A stretch of DNA of 64,000 nucleotides, taken from positions 27,025,299 through 27,089,298 of the forward strand of contig JAJEKV010000002.1 in NCBI GenBank assembly GCA_021234155.1, read 5' to 3'. The translations under genes were made by a program, and so were the position numbers. The notes beneath the pieces were generated by a model. It made no database searches. It had not been told where the DNA came from and saw only the letters and a list, made by a program, of their open reading frames with translations. Shown in pieces: positions 32,701-44,500 of this stretch (within the stretch, counting starts at the first letter, position 1; the number at the start of each line of letters is the position of its first letter). The DNA comes from Isoetes taiwanensis (Eukaryota; Streptophyta; Lycopodiopsida; Isoetales; Isoetaceae).

Positions 32701-35700
32701 TAGGGATCGGGTTGAAATGCCGGACAACAGAATGGGGAGCGCAAACTTACATAATGTGATCTAAATTGTTAGATCTCTAAAATCTATCATATCTTGGTCA
32801 ACCCTGCAAATGCGGGGCAGAATCTTGCATTTCGTTGATTGCTTATAAAGGGGCACATGGCATTTATGGATGCCCCTCTAAAAGCAGCCAACGAAATGCA
32901 AGATTCTGCGGCATCTAACAGCTTAATAGTGTTCCACAGTATATTTGTTACGAATCCAACCCAGAAATCAGGCTAAGTTCACAGACTTCAGCCAACAGCA
33001 AGGAAAGGGGTAGAACTCACCACCCAACCATAGAATCAGAGTTCCTCTGATTCACCCACCGAGCAGAGAGCTAGCATAAGAGAAGGTTATGATGGCAGGA
33101 ACTCTAATGTCCAGCTAGAGAGATCCAGAAATCAAGGTAATCCAGCTCCTCCCTTGGACGTCCTTCTCCTCCATTTATAGAGCTAGCTCCCTTCTCCCTT
33201 TCATCCCAAGACCTTTCTCAAAAGTTGCCTTGGCATATAAGGCTCTGCCTTGTATGGCTATCTTCCCCTTTCTAGCCCCTATAGGCTGCGCCCAGGAAGG
33301 CATCCCTTAAGCAACTGCTATAGATTCCAAGATCCAAATTCAGAATCGTAACAGCCCAACGGGGTAAAAGACAACTGTCCTCAGTTGTGCTTCCCAATGC
33401 CAGGAATCACACAAGAAATCTGTCTCTAAGTTCCCCAAACTTAGGCAAACTGCAAAGGGCAAAGAAAAATGACTGGAATCAGCACCCATCACCTTTCCTT
33501 TCTGCCTTTATCCCATCATCTTCTGGCCGAAAGACAACGTACAAAGGTCAGCATATGTTTGGGGTCATGACTCCCAACCCATACGGCCTATCCATCAGGC
33601 TACCAACTGATGCCGCATCCTCTTGTACTCTTGCCTATTCAAGACACAGTGTACACTGCTAGTATTAGTCTTGCTAATACCTCTTGGGGACTAGACTCCT
33701 CCCAAGGCTGAGCATCATGCTCCTAGACCAGGCCGAAGATCTGTCTACACAGATCTTGGGAGCTACCCACCGGGGTAAAAGACAATTGTCCTCAATTGTC
33801 AGAATCTTCCGCAGCTCCCGAAGGTCCACCCTCATCATCACTATCATTAGAAGTGTCTGTTTCCAACTTTGAGCCCCGAACAGATCTTTTATCTCTTCAA
33901 TTGTCTTCTTTATTGCCACCGCGTCGACGCAGGTCCCCATCAGAGTGTGGCTGCTTAGCACTATAAGTACAATCCCGAGCGAAGTGCCCAGGTTTACCAC
34001 AGTTATAACAATCAGAAGATCGGAATTCCCGCTTGCCCAAACAGTTGAATGTTGAATTTTGTTGTTTGGAATCCTGTGGAATCTCAGCTTTTGAAGTCAT
34101 CACCTGAGACCTGTATTGTGACTCTTGCCACCTCTTATGGAACTCAGATTGTGCCCGAGTGTTGTGAGCCTCATGAGCTAAAGCCATCGTGTGAGCTTAT
34201 TGTAAAGTTTTGGGCCACAACAACTTAATAAAAGAAAATTCCTTTCGTAAAGTCGTAAGGAACCGTGCCCGTCGATCATGAGAAGAAATCCCCGGAAGAA
34301 GACTGAGCAAGGAGTTAAATCGACTCATAAAATCTTTTACCGTTTCATCCCCTCGCTGACGCAAAGTTTGCCACTGATGTTTAAGATCATCCTGAAAATC
34401 ATCGGAAGAAATTCCCGCTTGAGTAATTTCTGCATACGTGCCCAAGTAACAACAGGATATCCTGCATCACAGTGGACCACCACAGGACTGGTTCCCCCTC
34501 CAATTGACAACTAGCCCAATACAACTTCCGTTCCTCCGAATGACCATGTTCTTGGAAGAAATCCTCCATCTTAGTTATCCACTGTAACAGCGAGACACCA
34601 TCCCGTTCGCCCTTAAAGAATGTAAGAACTTCCTTAGGATCTTTCAGAGACTTCTTTTTAGCAGCTTGCTTTTTATCCATAGGACGGCCAGAACCATCAG
34701 AATTATCCCCTCCATCTGGAGAACTCCCATCAGATGAAGAATCTCGAGACTTTGAATCATCGCTATTGGTTGGCTTCTCATGTCGGGGTCGATGTGCTAC
34801 CTTATGGCTATTGAATTTTGTACTCTTAGAGACCTTTCGATCATTGAGCTTTTTGATCTCAGCTAACAATTCTCACATTGTCCTTCCCAACGAATCTTCC
34901 TCATTACCAACTGTGGCACTCTTTGTGTGCCCACGACCCTTTCGAGCATCCAACGTCAGAGAATCTTGTAGAAATCCCTCACTTACTAGTGGAACTTGAT
35001 TTTTTGAAGCATCGAATGCCATCTCATGCTTTTTCTTATTTTTTTGTAAACCAGACCCATCGGGCATTCCTTTTCCAAGTCCATCGTCCTTTTCCGGCAG
35101 GACTTCCAACGACAGTCCTGACGACTTCGTAAAACGTCGGCGTGAAGCACTCGACCCCTCACCAGCAGGTAAATCCATGTATTCCGCTCTGATTGTGTGC
35201 TGAAACTTCGGTTCCAATTTCCAGCTCTCAGTGAAAGCACCACTGTTACGAATCCAACCCAGAAATCAGGCTAAGTCCACAGACTTCAGCCAACAGCAAG
35301 GAAAGGGGTAGAACTCACCACCCAACCATAGAATCAGAGCTCCTCTAATTCACCCACCGTGCAGAGAGCTAGCATAAAACATAAAAGAAGGTTATGATGG
35401 CAGGAACTCTAATGTCCAGCTAGAGAGATCCAGAAATCAAGGTAATCCAGCTCCTCCCTTGGACGTCCTTCTCCTCCATTTATATAGCTAGCTCCCTTCT
35501 CCATTTCCTCCGAAGACCTTTCTCAAAAGTTGCCTTGGCATATAAGGCTCTGCCTTATATGGCTATCTTCTGCTTTCTAGCCCCTATGGGCTGTGCCCAA
35601 GAAGGCATCCCTTAAGCGACTGCTACAGATTCCAAGATCCAAACTCAGAATCGTAACAATATTCCATTACACAATTATCCTTACACAACTGTTTGCTCCT

Positions 35701-38700
35701 TCCCTCACACTGTATATAACTTCTAACTTGAAATTTCTACCCATTCTTTGGCTCATCCTGTTGGAAGTTGAAGTATTATCGCTTCAAAAACCCAACATGC
35801 TGTTTATATATTTCATGGCATGAAATCATTAATTGAGATAATCATTCCTTACCATCAATGGCAGATGGGCTCTGATCTTCTTCATCATCGCCTTCATAAG
35901 CAGACTTTGCAGCAACTAAAACAGCAGAATGATTAAAAACCCATCAGAAGAACTGTTCTGTGAGGGCATGCTTACAAAAAGGGATATTACCGTTTAGCTC
36001 AAATTCAATATATACGCGGAAAACTGCAGCTGCTGCTTCCACTCCATTGCTTGGGAATAGGATCCGGCGGCTGATATCTGCAGGCTGATCCAGAGCATAA
36101 GAGACATCACAGAGTCTTTCAAGCTAATGCAAGTGAAAATCCGTAACTGGACAAAATACCAACCATAAAACAAATTCTAATAGTACTAAGGATGGTCATA
36201 TATAATATCATTGGGGATATGAAATATAGACATGGGTTCCATTTTACAAGAGACCTGTTTTAGGGGGGTGAACGGTGGCAGCAATAGTATAATTATAGTT
36301 GAAAGTAGTGAAACGTAGAAGGAAAAGCTTGAACAGTGCTACTCTACATCTAAAAATCCCTCCTGCCCCTCTTCTTATCTATGTCTCCCCACTTATTTAC
36401 ACAAGACTTGGGCCCTTTTTCCTGTGCTAAATAACAATTAGCAGGCAACAAATCATTCAGTAGTAAGCAAATCACCTACTTGCAGAAGAACTGTCCAGAT
36501 ATCCAGCAGGATGTCTAAGACTTCATTGGGCCATGTGGTATCTTCCTTCTCAGGATTGCCACTTGCATCACATAGGTCACATGCCCGGATGGCTTCACAT
36601 GTCAGTGAGGCCAGAAAGTTTAATCTGCAGGGAAAAAAAGACAGTTTATTATAAAGACTACAAGCATGTGTCTAAACAAACATAGTATCTTTCAAACCCA
36701 GATGCAGGCTTCATGAGCTGATCAAAGGACGAGGGAGAACTTTGACTTGCAATGGCTACAAGCGCATGACAGCCATCTAACAATTCGCTGCAAGAAAGGA
36801 ATGAAGTCATTTTCACGTCGTCTTGCGATATAAGAAAACTCTATCGGCAGTGGGATCCCATTCTTGAACATGGACCAAAAAATTAGAAAAAGAGGGAAGC
36901 TGACCTTTCACTAAAGTTTGAAAGCAACGTTTTCGAGATAATTTCTGGAGGATTAAGCCATGAGGATATACCATGCAGCATCTGCTGCAAATGAACTTCC
37001 TGACTCGTGCCACCATCTTCAGCCAACCAGGGGTGAGATAAGATTCCAAACAACTGAGAACAAAAGTTCAGTTCACGAAGAGCACCCTTACCAGATGGAA
37101 ATATTTTTCCACTCAAGGAACAGAGTTGCACTGTTAACTGCCGAGCTGAGACTGCAAGAGGGGATTCCATCCAATCATTTCCGCCAAGACCATGTTGTCT
37201 AATAAGAGAATAGAACCCCAAAACCCAAGGAATGGATGGGAAAATCTCTTGCCAAGCAGGACTGGGCTGGAGATATGGCACAATCAACAAACTTAGTTCA
37301 AAATGTGCGGAAGAGAAAGAAACCTCGAGTTCTAAAACTACATTCTAAAATTACATACCACCTGTATTAGTGAAGCAAATTCTCCTGTTCTCTTTGAACT
37401 GTTATTATCACGGTTTGCTGATGAAAAAAAAAGATTATTTCGAGTTTTACTGCCACGTGTAAGACTGCCATGGAATTCCCAGCTTAAAATTTGTGACATG
37501 AGTCTCAATGCCATAGCACAAATGTGGACCTCCTGATCATTTCCTGATGTTTGAAGTGCTTTCTCTCCAGTTATTTTTGCAGCATCATGTGCCCACAAAT
37601 AGAATTTCTGAGCGTTTTCAGCCAATCACAATAATTACTGAAATATTGTTGCTGAATTTATTGTAATGCAATTCCTTCATGTCAAGAAAATCTCATTTAC
37701 CAGAAGATATTCATGCTCTAAGGAGGCTCTACAATGCTCATGAAATTCTGCAGGAAGCCCCATTGCACTGGCAGTCGATGGCGAAAATTCCGACACCTGA
37801 AGAGGGAAAAAAGATCAAATATTGATTCTCAATAGATAAGAACACAAATTACAAATTTCAGGTTACCAGAGACTCTAACAAAGCTATTCCTGATCTTTGT
37901 GCTGCAATTCCATGCATACCAACAACAGCTTGCCTAACCTGAGAGTTTTATAAACGTGTTACGTGAGTATGGCTTCTTGAAGCCTAAATCAGATTTGTCC
38001 CCATAAATACAAGAAATCTTATGAGAGATGCTCGTACTTAAATTTAGACCTAAAATAGGGCCTATAGAATCGCAGATTTAAGAGGCTACAGGGTTGGATG
38101 AAGTTATAAAGCGTGAATAATAAGAACCAAAGAGAGGGATGAAACAAGGGAATACTCAAAATGAGACAAAGACTCTAAATTTCAAGAGCAGGATATGGAC
38201 TTGATTGCACACATGACATGTACAGTCGGACCATATCTGATGATACGTCAGCATACTGCCATGTTGCCGCCCATCCTGTGCCATGTTAGCACTAGCTGAC
38301 GCACATCATACACAAATACTCTGACATGTTTGTGAAAACGAGCATATGAAGTGCATGAGAACATCTATTGGCCAATTGTTTCATCAGATATCTGCCAGTT
38401 GATTCTGAGTTGGGCAAAGTTCATCAACCTGGCCACATGAGCTTTCTACTGCAAAATTGGTAATGGCTTTCTGTGCTTGCTGTGGGAAATAAAGACTCGA
38501 CCAGAACTAGGGACAACTCCAATTGTCAGAATGATCAAGGATGCCTAGACCTTCCGAAAGATGTTTTAGCAAGCTTGATTATGCTCTGCAACACCCTCTG
38601 TGCAATTGTGATCCTCTCACAATGGTTTGAAAATCTCTACATGGCTTCAGATTTCATCATGCACTTACTGAAGAAAAAATGGGAACAGAAGCTAAGCTTT

Positions 38701-41566
38701 ACCTAAGAACTTCCTAGATAATTGGCTGAAAAGGCTTAAAAAAAATAATTAGCATACCTCATTAAAAAAGTGCTCCTTTTCTGTTGCAATAAAATCTAAC
38801 CTGCAAATGTAACCAAAAGTGTATTTCGGTGAAAAAATGGAATAACGCAGCAGATTACAATGGTCAATTATAAACTAGAAGAAAAATATAAAATGTTTAA
38901 AAAAATAACCATCAATCTGAAAGCCCACAATATTCTCTCCATGCTCGTGACCAAAAAATGTATTGAAAAGAAATGTTTATTGATATCATCTGTGAGAACC
39001 TCAGAATTAGAAATTTATCTACAAAGATCACAACAGAAAAACCAACTCCATTTCAGAATCTGCAAAATCACCAACTCTAGGTCATAATCTGCACTAAGTT
39101 AGAGCAATATGAGCCTCTATGGCCTTATCTCTTTAAAACTAACCTAAAGGAGACTTGCAAAAAAATTTAGTGATGTCTCCCTGGGCCTCTATAAAGCTTC
39201 CGGTTATCTTTGCAGGTGAGTCAAAGATGCCCAACCCCAGTTTTTGGAAAAACATCAAGTGAGTTTCATCCTCCATTTCACCTGTCCCACATGCCGTGCA
39301 AACTCAGTGTTTTCATGAAAACGTTCCCACTGTTGGGAGCTTAATCTTTTATAAAGGGAAACTTGGGTGCATCCTGCAAGGTTGGATTTATGGTGCTTTT
39401 CAATTAAAATTCCTTCTATCTTACCAAACTTTGTATTGCATATTAACCATTATACGTTCTCTGTACTGCTACATTGGGCATGCTAATAATTGACATTCCT
39501 TGTGTTTAAGATTGTCCTTCGTTTGGAGTTTTCCTTTGAGCTGTGTTTGCTACTGCCCTCCTCTGCAATTGTTCTTTGAGCGCCTTTTACTTCTCCAAAG
39601 TGATGCCTTTAGATGTTGCAATCCTATACTTAGTTTGTTTTACTCCTCCAAATTGATCCTTCTAGGGTTGCTACTATTTTTTGATCTGCAATAGTTGCAC
39701 CTTGCGCTTATTAATGAAACTTGAGGCAGAAGATCTGCTTTCGGTGTTGGGTCATTTGCCGCAAATGTGCCATGCAAATCAGATCCCCAAACGTGGTTAA
39801 TTGACATAGAGTCTGACAATACAACCTACAGACAGTTCAGTACACGAGACTGCTCAACTTGCTTTGATTTCCAGCGATTCGTGTACATACTAGGGAGTGG
39901 GGAGTCTCCAAGTAACCTCAGTATCGAACGGAACGTCCATAACTCATTCTGACAAATTAATCCTTATCGGCTACATCTTTGTATCACTCATTTGAATGTG
40001 CAAGGTTTAAACACCTTCAATCTCGAACCATCAAAAATAGATTTATTAGGTTTCCCCCATCCTTACTATATTCCTGACTGTCAATAGATGAGATTTTTCC
40101 TTCTCATGAAATTTAGAATTTGAGATCATTCATGTCCAGTTGGTAGCCGCCTGTGTAATCAGCGTCGTTCAAAAGTAGCACAACCTCAAATCAGATTGCC
40201 ATCATTCAGTGATAATTTCGCATAAAAGAGGTTCAAACTGGGCCTATTAAATTATATGCAAGGAGATTAGACAACCATGTCTAAAAACAACCTTTGATTC
40301 AGTTTATGACATATCAAGCATTCTCTATAAGACTGGCATTCTACCTTAACAATGGATTGGATGTAAAAACCAGCAATGTTGACTCACCAGCCCCGCTTCA
40401 ATAAAACTGCAACTACAGACAACACTTTTGCTTGTACATATCCTTCGGGTGCTTCGGCCCGGGCCATAACGTAATGTAGGCAGTATCTGCATTCAAGCAT
40501 GAGATCAGTAGAAGAAACAGCAATTCTTTTAGCTTTATGTTGGAGAGATGTACAAGACGCACGTGCGTAAATTATCCTTTTCCTCTGCAGAAAGTAAAAC
40601 CCATTCCCGTATTGCTGCTTCTTGTATAGTGGCGGCTGCTTGGAATCTTGCAACCGCAATCTGCGAATTCTCTACAGGCAAGTTTATAGATGGTAATTAG
40701 ATAGCTATCATATCAAAAGGAAATATACATAGAATTATCTATCTATGAGCTCTTGCAATTCGGGCAATTGAACGAATGGTTCTCAAGAGCATTGAATTGA
40801 CCACCTTGATCACAGCCTTGGTAAGATACAAACCAAGAATATACTGGCATGCTTTAATAGGTTGTGGGGACCTCCGAAATGCCAATAATGCCGACTCTCC
40901 AATAGCTCGGGTACTTGGTACCTTCAAGCACAAGAATTATCTTAATACTTTAAATATTTAAGTGAAACCACGTTCAAAAAATGCCAAATGGTCCTACCAA
41001 CCTAAAATACGCCAGTTTTTTGCATAAACTATTAACTACATGCAATGAATATTACTGGACACTAGTGACATCCACATGCAACTTCATGGGGAAAATCTAT
41101 TAGGATCATCTCATCTGGTGCCTGCTCCTCGTCTCTTATTAAAAATGATCCTTAATAGAGTTACTAAACCTTCCTGTATTCCTTGTACAGTTTCAGTACT
41201 CAAAATCAAGCAATTTCCTAGCAATCTGACAATACAATTTCAGCTCTTTTCGGATAAGTAGTCTATACATCGTTCTTCACTGTGTCTAAAGTATAAAATT
41301 TGCTGCTCCTTGTAGCGAACTATATTTCCTCAAGGTTCTACACTGAATGGTTAACTATCAGCCTACATGCGCCATCGCAGCTGTGCATTACGGAATTCCC
41401 TACTGATTTAAAACATGGACATTTATCATATAATTCCGTGAAAATGATCTACTAATGAAAGTACCTGCAATGCCGCACAAGCTTGTTCTACAGTGTGCAT
41501 GGTAGCTCGGAATTTTTCCAAGTCCCCAGGAGATACCTGCCACTGCGATCTTAACTCGATGCCCAT
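23763..41566 (-). CDS. XPO4: Exportin-4 (nuclear export/import receptor)
   Basis: 32 exons with GT-AG limits and consistent phase give 3684 coding bases, 1227 residues, near the 1150 residues known for human XPO4. The start is ATG 41566, with an in-frame TAG just upstream. The stop is at 23763-23765. Landmarks in order are SPQPIKACQYIL, NSQIAVARFQAAATIQEAAI and EGYVQAKVLSVVAVLLKRGW near the N-terminus, SEFSPSTASAMGLP, AVVWFFARWADTYL, YPEKVAKLSPQGFSQIV, and the C-terminus NRRKFRENMYHFLAEVRGFL. XPO4 is a large HEAT-repeat karyopherin-beta that binds RanGTP. In animals it exports eIF5A and imports some transcription factors. Intron 28 (3.5 kb) and intron 13 (3.7 kb) are enlarged by LTR elements. 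All exons are intact. Confidence 0.93.
25136..25340 (-). repeat. 3' LTR of the gag-only element
   Basis: 205-bp terminal repeat, downstream in element orientation. Confidence 0.9.
25436..26306 (-). pseudogene. Copia-type Gag with two zinc knuckles, one frameshift
   Basis: Start at 26306. The first frame has LTGENYAAWKIYFEGALGF (the N-terminal part of copia Gag/UBN2), followed by AAWDQLKSVYENTNDARI. Near 25880, after GVHLED, it must shift one base to continue as VIQSLLRGLPSTFDHVVTAV. The second frame ends with two CX2CX4HX4C knuckles (CFCCGEAGHWLKDC and CSKCGGKGHWFKEC) and an acidic tail to the stop at 25436. Gag forms the particle that packages the RNA. With one frameshift this copy is probably inactive in protein, though its RNA could still be packaged by others. 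Confidence 0.85.
26665..26869 (-). repeat. 5' LTR of the gag-only element
   Basis: 205-bp terminal repeat, upstream in element orientation, followed by the primer binding site. Confidence 0.9.
32946..33353 (-). repeat. 3' LTR of the gypsy-like gag element
   Basis: 408-bp terminal repeat. Confidence 0.9.
33361..33800. repeat. Short direct repeat inside the gag element
   Basis: The phrase ggggtaaaagacaa is followed by ctgtcctcagttg at about 33361 and by ttgtcctcaattg at about 33772. Copies of roughly 30 bp, 410 bp apart, in the 3' untranslated part. Confidence 0.6.
33897..35217 (-). pseudogene. Gypsy-type Gag, interrupted
   Basis: The frame from 35217 begins MEPKFQHTIRAEYM. A TGA at about 34873 interrupts it, and it goes on in the same frame with a Ser/Asp-rich region and LLQWITKMEDFFQEHG, then YWASCQLEGEPVLWW, typical of the Retrotrans_gag domain. 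Near 34440 a frameshift leads to LKHQWQTLRQRGDETVKDFM and FNSLLSLLPGIS, then a stop near 34197. The last part in the same frame ends in a single zinc knuckle, CYNCGKPGHFARDC. Two stops and one shift make it non-functional. Confidence 0.82.
35244..35658 (-). repeat. 5' LTR of the gypsy-like gag element
   Basis: 415-bp terminal repeat followed by the primer binding site. Confidence 0.9.
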
Positions 41567-42578
41567 CCTTAAATTTAGCTGTAATAGAGTCTCCTAGGCA
41601 TAAAAAATGGAATCATTCATGTTTGGGACTTCCTCGGCTATATAGGGTTTTGCCCTGCAGCTCTTATGTAAAGGTTTGTCATCAGGACGTAAACTTCTCG
41701 CCTTAAAACTATTACATACCATGCAAATTATTTTTTGGAACAGAAATGAATAGATTTTGACCGAGAGGTCACGTAGAAAATTAACTTTTCGGATTTCAGA
41801 GTAACATTGGTTTATGCCCCATGGCCTAGAGCATCAGTGGTTTACTTATTGGTCTCCGTGGATATTAAAAAGTCTATTCTATTCTATTCTATTCTATTAA
41901 TGTTACTTCACCCAAATGTGTGTTAAAGTGGCTTTTGTCTAAAACATCTATAGTTATTGAGTCTTAAATCATTGTTGTTACAAATTATCAAGATCTAGCC
42001 ATTGGGGGCCATCTAATTAAATGATGTTAAAATGAAAAACTCCTTTTTGATGATAAGTATCGGGATAACTCTCGATTACTGACTGTCTCTATTACTTATT
42101 TCTTACTGACTATCTAGTGTCGTCATTATTGCGAAGGTTTTCTCCTTAAACACCTTTTGGCAAGGGTTTTTACTTCCTAGTAGTAATGGTTGTACTACCC
42201 CATTGTATGGGTCCCATGGCCTTACAATCTTCATGGATGTTAAAAAATCTATTCTATTCTATTCCCTTCTATTCTATTCCAGAGGCTATTGCTATAACAT
42301 CCTGCATCAAATCTTGTTGTTCAGATTGGATTCTGTAGCTTGGTTCGAGAAATATTGAGGTTTAATAATATTTGTACTGCCAAATTTTGAAATTTAGCAG
42401 GGTAGCATGTAGCATAAAAATTTCCTGCACTTCATAACCCTTTAGAAGTAGCTAGTTAGAATTCTAGATTAGCGGATAAGTTTAAAAACACATAAGAAAT
42501 CTTTCTTCTCAATCCAAAAACTCACCGAATCAAACTTGCAACCACGATGAAGATAATGTGCTCTAGCCTGTGGTTTAA

Positions 42579-42674
<96 letters not shown>
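41567..42674. other. Upstream of XPO4 exon 1: promoter/5' UTR zone with repeats
   Basis: A splice acceptor-like run (ctattacag) lies 13 bases before the XPO4 ATG on the minus strand, so a 5' UTR intron is likely. Two diverged copies of a short repeat end in (ttcta)n tails: 41800-41897 and about 42180-42290. No gene seen. Confidence 0.5.
42583..42673. repeat. (CT)n microsatellite, about 90 bp
   Basis: An almost pure CT/GA run sits exactly where the copia coding sequence breaks off (YRLIDLE, then Arg-Glu repeats). Confidence 0.95.
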
Positions 42675-42675
<1 letters not shown>

Positions 42676-44500
42676 GATCAATCAGCCTATAAGCATGTTT
42701 GCACTGGTCAGAGAAACCCACAAATATCATTATTCTTGTTGGTATGCTCAAGTTTCTTGCGATTAGCTTTGGGAATAAGCATAAAGGCAGCACATCCAAA
42801 GACATGCAAGTAAAACAAATTTGGCTTTATGCCAGTGAAAGCTTGTTCAGGAGTCTGATTTTTCACAGCAACAGTGGGCAATCTATTGAGAAGGTAAACT
42901 GAATACCTTACTGCTTCAGTCCAAAATTGAATGGGTGCTAAGGATTGAGCGAGCAAGCAACGTGCCATGTCAACAATGCTACGATTCTTCCGTTCAGCAA
43001 CGCCATTATGTTGTGGAGTATGAGGCTCGGTAAGTTGGCGTTCAATACCATGATCAGCACAAAAATGATTGAATACATGACTGGTAAATTCTCCACCATT
43101 ATCAGATTTGAGCTTCTTAATCCGATGGGCTACTTGATTTTCAACAGGCGCTTTCCATTCTTGGAAATGGCCGAATGCATCATATTTTCGCTTCAAGAAA
43201 TAGACCCATGTTTTCCTGCTCAAATCATCAATGAATGTCAGAAAATAATAGGCACCCGAGAGAGAAGGAACATGAGTTGGACCACAAAGATCCGTGTGTA
43301 TTAGTTCAAGAAGAGCAGTAGCATGAGATCCAATGAGAGTAAAGGATCTGCGGTGTTGTTTGCCCAATGCACAAACCTCACAACTTGCAAGAGTAGGGTG
43401 CTGATGAAGATCAAAACCTTCTACAAGTTGGGGCAGCTGATTGAGGGCTTTAAGACTGATGTGCCAAGCCTCTTATGCCACAAATCACAAGTACCATTAC
43501 CAGCAACTACAAGAACAACTTGATCAGCATATTCTTGGCCCAAATGGTAGAGATTACCCGTATGAATAGCACGAGCAAGGCTCTTTCCTGTAACTTTGTT
43601 GCAAACAATGCAGTCTTCACTATCAAAGGAAACTATTGTGCCCATATCAGTAAGATGTGCAACAGAAATTAGATCTTTACGCAAAGTAGGAGCATACATT
43701 ACCCCTTTTAGTGTGAAGATACCAAAGCTAGTGGGTACTTGAATGTTACCCATTCCGCAGATTTGATGCTCACTATTGTCGCCAATTTGAACATTGTGAT
43801 TGGAAGAGGTAGATCTAAAATTTTCAAACCAATCTTTGTGCCAACTAATATGAGCTGTAGCACCAGAATCCATGATGAATTTGATAGAGCGAGGGGCTGC
43901 CACTTGTTTACAAAGATAGACATAATCCAGGCTGCAAGAAACACATTGGCTACGCTTACTTCTCAACAATTTGGGCCACATTGGCTGAAGCTTTGTTTGT
44001 CTCTCAAGCTTTCAGTTTGTGCTCAAGATCCTTCATCTTCTTCCTACATTCTGTTGCAGTATGATTGCCTTTCTTGCAATAGACACAAACCTGTTGCTTG
44101 GATGTTGTGCCTTTGCTGTCAGCACCCTTGAAGGCGTTGCTGCTATTGTTATTCTTCTTTTTCTTAGCTTTTTCATTCCCTTTTGCATAGTATTTAGGCT
44201 CACAATGACCTCAAAGAAAGCATTATATTCGTCTTTGATAATTCTAGCATCCTTCCTCATCATGATCTCCTCCTTGACGGAAGTGATTGCACGATTGAGA
44301 TACATATCGGCAAAGCATGGAAAGAATTGGGTAAGGATGAAGGAGAGATCTTGTTCTCTTCTCCAGAGACTTCAATCTGCCAAAAGGTGTTCTTCATGCA
44401 GTCTGCGAACTTGTCAAGACTCTCGGTCTCTTCCCAGCGCATATTCACCACTTCAGCATACAAATGCATGGGTCTTCTTTTCATGCTGCAGATAGACTTT
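42675..44500 (-). mobile_element. Broken Ty1/copia element (gag, protease, integrase)
   Basis: On the minus strand a Gag remnant (44484-44033) has EVVNMRWEETESLDKFADCM and, in another frame, a zinc knuckle CVYCKKGNHTATEC. The protease/pre-integrase frame (43981-43421) has FIMDSGATAHISWHKDWF and CDLWHKRLG. The integrase frame (43367-42708) has the D,D,E residues in HTDLCGP, SDNGGEF and HNGVAERKNR. It continues, one frame over, as IFVGFSDQCKHAYRLIDLE and then runs into the CT microsatellite. Reverse transcriptase and RNase H are missing, and no LTRs were found. It lies just upstream of XPO4 in the same orientation. Confidence 0.88.

Larger units (their letters stand above)
32946..35658 (-). mobile_element. 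Gag-only LTR retrotransposon, gypsy-like, in XPO4 intron 13
   Basis: LTRs at 32946-33353 (408 bp) and 35244-35658 (415 bp) start TGTTACGAATCC and end GAATCGTAACA. They differ by scattered substitutions and small indels. The 5-bp target duplications atatt are at 32941-32945 and 35659-35663. Inside the 5' LTR the minus strand reads TGGTGCTTTCACTGAGA, a typical primer binding site. Only gag-like coding is present, with no polymerase. The element is older than the one at 25.1 kb, as judged from LTR divergence. It is also in the sense direction of XPO4. Confidence 0.92.
23763..41566 (-). other. XPO4: XPO4 exon map
   Basis: Coding exons 1-32 by eye: 41465-41566, 40834-40921, 40563-40671, 40388-40486, 38758-38800, 37867-37938, 37701-37796, 37359-37607, 36905-37266, 36698-36787, 36476-36624, 35991-36077, 35853-35915, 32047-32156, 31867-31974, 31634-31707, 31339-31396, 31001-31252, 30296-30379, 29515-29586, 29292-29366, 29096-29160, 28927-29029, 28728-28859, 28515-28658, 28336-28443, 28207-28260, 28033-28110, 24441-24554, 24164-24348, 24013-24082, 23763-23951. 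The least certain junctions are the exon 8/9 join and the exon 11 donor. The latter was chosen as GTAG|gtgatt so that DISRRILFPSNG follows in frame. Confidence 0.85.

Noticed and set aside
38473-39694. Several plus-strand ORFs of 64-77 residues
   Set aside because: They lie in XPO4 introns 4 and 5, with no motif and no matching codon pattern.
42469-42813. Arg-Glu and Ser-Leu repeat proteins
   Set aside because: Both are translations of the CT microsatellite.
43739-44495. Plus-strand frames of 130 and 158 residues
   Set aside because: They are antisense shadows of the copia gag and protease on the minus strand.
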